From Viscum album (taxonomy: Eukaryota > Streptophyta > Magnoliopsida > Santalales > Viscaceae), in the NCBI GenBank assembly GCA_963277665.1, contig OY728122.1:2122528024-2122592023 (forward strand): a stretch of 64,000 bases of DNA, written 5' to 3'. Below, piece after piece: positions 62,831 to 64,000 of the stretch; the first letter of the stretch is position 1, and each line of letters starts with the position of its first letter. The notes under the pieces were generated by a model, which was given only the letters and a program-made list of their open reading frames with translations, had not been told where the DNA came from and searched no databases. The position numbers were made by a program, and so were the translations under genes.

Positions 62831-63112
62831 CTACAAATAGATTTGTAGAGCCATGGAATGATAGAGATTGTTATCATTTAAAGATTTACGACATTTTAAC
62901 TCCACATTGTTTCCATTGGGACCTCTATATTTGAAAGGATATTCCTTATAGACTGATCTAATTTTTCCAAATATAGATATAATTTTTTTATCTCCTACTA
63001 TAGAAACAATTCCATATTCAACGCCATTATCTAGAAAAGGAATGAAATCCCTACAGGGACTACATAAATTGATATTGTTACTATTCCTTATAATTGGAGA
63101 AATTAATAACAA
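62831..63112 (-). CDS. Unrecognised 93-codon ORF
   Basis: The composition is less AT-skewed than other frames here, with Gly, Asp, Arg and Pro (PCRDFIPFLDNGVEYG, VGDKKIISIFGK, YRGPNGNNVEL). The NG-xx-G-VxxxGD-K-xx-xx-GK spacing faintly recalls the segment after the protease motif of Ty1/copia Pol, but the DSG/HM motif is missing, so this is not a call. No start context or partner gene is seen. It may be a relic. Confidence 0.2.
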   Translation of the reverse strand: MLLISPIIRNSNNINLCSPCRDFIPFLDNGVEYGIVSIVGDKKIISIFGKIRSVYKEYPFKYRGPNGNNVELKCRKSLNDNNLYHSMALQIYL

Positions 63113-63332
63113 TGTAATACACTAAATTATGATAATAATATATAAAATAAGTTATAATATCAAAGATATTGAATACCAAAAACATAATAAAATTTTCATA
63201 CAAATATAATATCATAAAAATAAACATGTTTTTTTATTATTATTCTACACTAATCCTCAAAGACTATCAGACAGTTTTTTTTTCTAATCTTTTTTTTCCT
63301 AAATTTAGGTACCAATATTTTTACTAAACTTC

Positions 63333-64000
63333 TTCTGATACAAATAGTAAGAAGCATGGCCATAGTAGCTTGTAACAGTTGCATTTCTTTTCAATATTGG
63401 AATTTATACATGATTAAAATACCAAAGGATAAAAAATTTAATGTATTATTGAATAACAAGAAAAAACATGGAAACCTTATTACATTGGAAATTATGAATA
63501 AAAAAATAAATGGGAATGTAATTTAAATTCATGAACTCATTTAGATATTTAATTTTTATAATCTCGGGAAAGAAATCAAACAAATGGTGAGATTAAATTC
63601 ATAGAAAGTGGTAAATATATTAATAAATAAGTAAATCAATGTATATAATTAAAAATTAATGTTATATAACTGATAAATGATATTTTACCAAAAACCTAAG
63701 AATGAAATGCATCCATATAAATTTTCATAGTGAACACCCTCTGATAATTAAATCTGAATATTGGAAGAGCGGAATGACTAATTAATAGATGTCATGTATC
63801 TGGCACATGAAACACTATAATCAACACCATTTATATGAATAATTAATCTACATATAAAAAACCACTTAATTTGGGAAACTATTTTGTCTAATAAGACGTT
63901 TTAATGCATCATGGGGAAATATAATGCAACACCCCACCCATAACTGCAAGTCTAATTTATTCTCTGTATATCGAATAGAATATTTAAAAAGATATAGTTA
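63333..64000. repeat. Degenerate repeat V, right copy
   Basis: It aligns with 37,326-37,415 joined to 48,034-48,620 as one uninterrupted sequence, and so shows the empty state of the element III insertion site. It runs off the window. Confidence 0.6.

Overview
The window looks like nuclear DNA of a flowering plant: very AT-rich (G+C roughly a quarter to a third by eye), with no recognisable host gene, rRNA or tRNA gene. Almost everything that can be identified is nested LTR retrotransposons of the Ty3/gypsy chromovirus lineage, Del/Tekay type. The supporting signs are LTRs of 4 kb or slightly less, initiator-Met tRNA primer sites, a Gag with CCHC knuckles, a Gag-PR-RT-RH-IN domain order and a C-terminal chromodomain. 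The species cannot be named from this sequence.

Layout. 1-13,675: AT-rich DNA in which I recognise nothing. 13,676-34,313: old minus-strand element II, with about 1.5 kb of internal DNA and no recognisable pol. Its 3' LTR is split by element I (13,818-24,564, plus strand). Element I is a decayed but full-length autonomous chromovirus in which gag, protease, RT, RNase H, integrase and chromodomain can all be read through stops and frameshifts. 34,314-37,415: unassigned AT-rich DNA grading into a degenerate repeat, V. 37,416-48,033: element III, a young, structurally complete, non-autonomous LARD-type element. It has two 4,221-bp LTRs about 99.3% identical, target duplication TACAG, PBS, PPT, an intact 177-codon nucleocapsid-only Gag ORF and no pol. 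48,034-48,800: continuation of repeat V. 49,714-59,709: decayed minus-strand element IV with two LTRs, remnants of gag, RNase H, integrase and chromodomain, and a PR-RT deletion. 59,710-64,000: AT-rich DNA with one unassigned ORF and a second copy of repeat V, which acts as a paralogous empty site for element III.

The most interesting structure is in the LTR leader of element III, downstream of a clear TATA box. Three hairpins spaced about 190-200 bp apart have different but mutually compensated stems. All three carry the same loop, which contains the self-complementary decamer CGTACGTACG. Degenerate versions at the same spacing occur in the LTRs of the older elements I and II, so the array is an ancestral family trait. 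It lies just downstream of a candidate 5' splice site. Its layout resembles retroviral dimerisation/packaging leaders; that role is inference. Other notable items are a 118-bp tRNA-derived SINE-like insertion with inverted ends, a small protein-coding fragment with a shared start codon in both LTRs of element IV, and ~196-bp tandem repeats downstream of the element IV TATA box.
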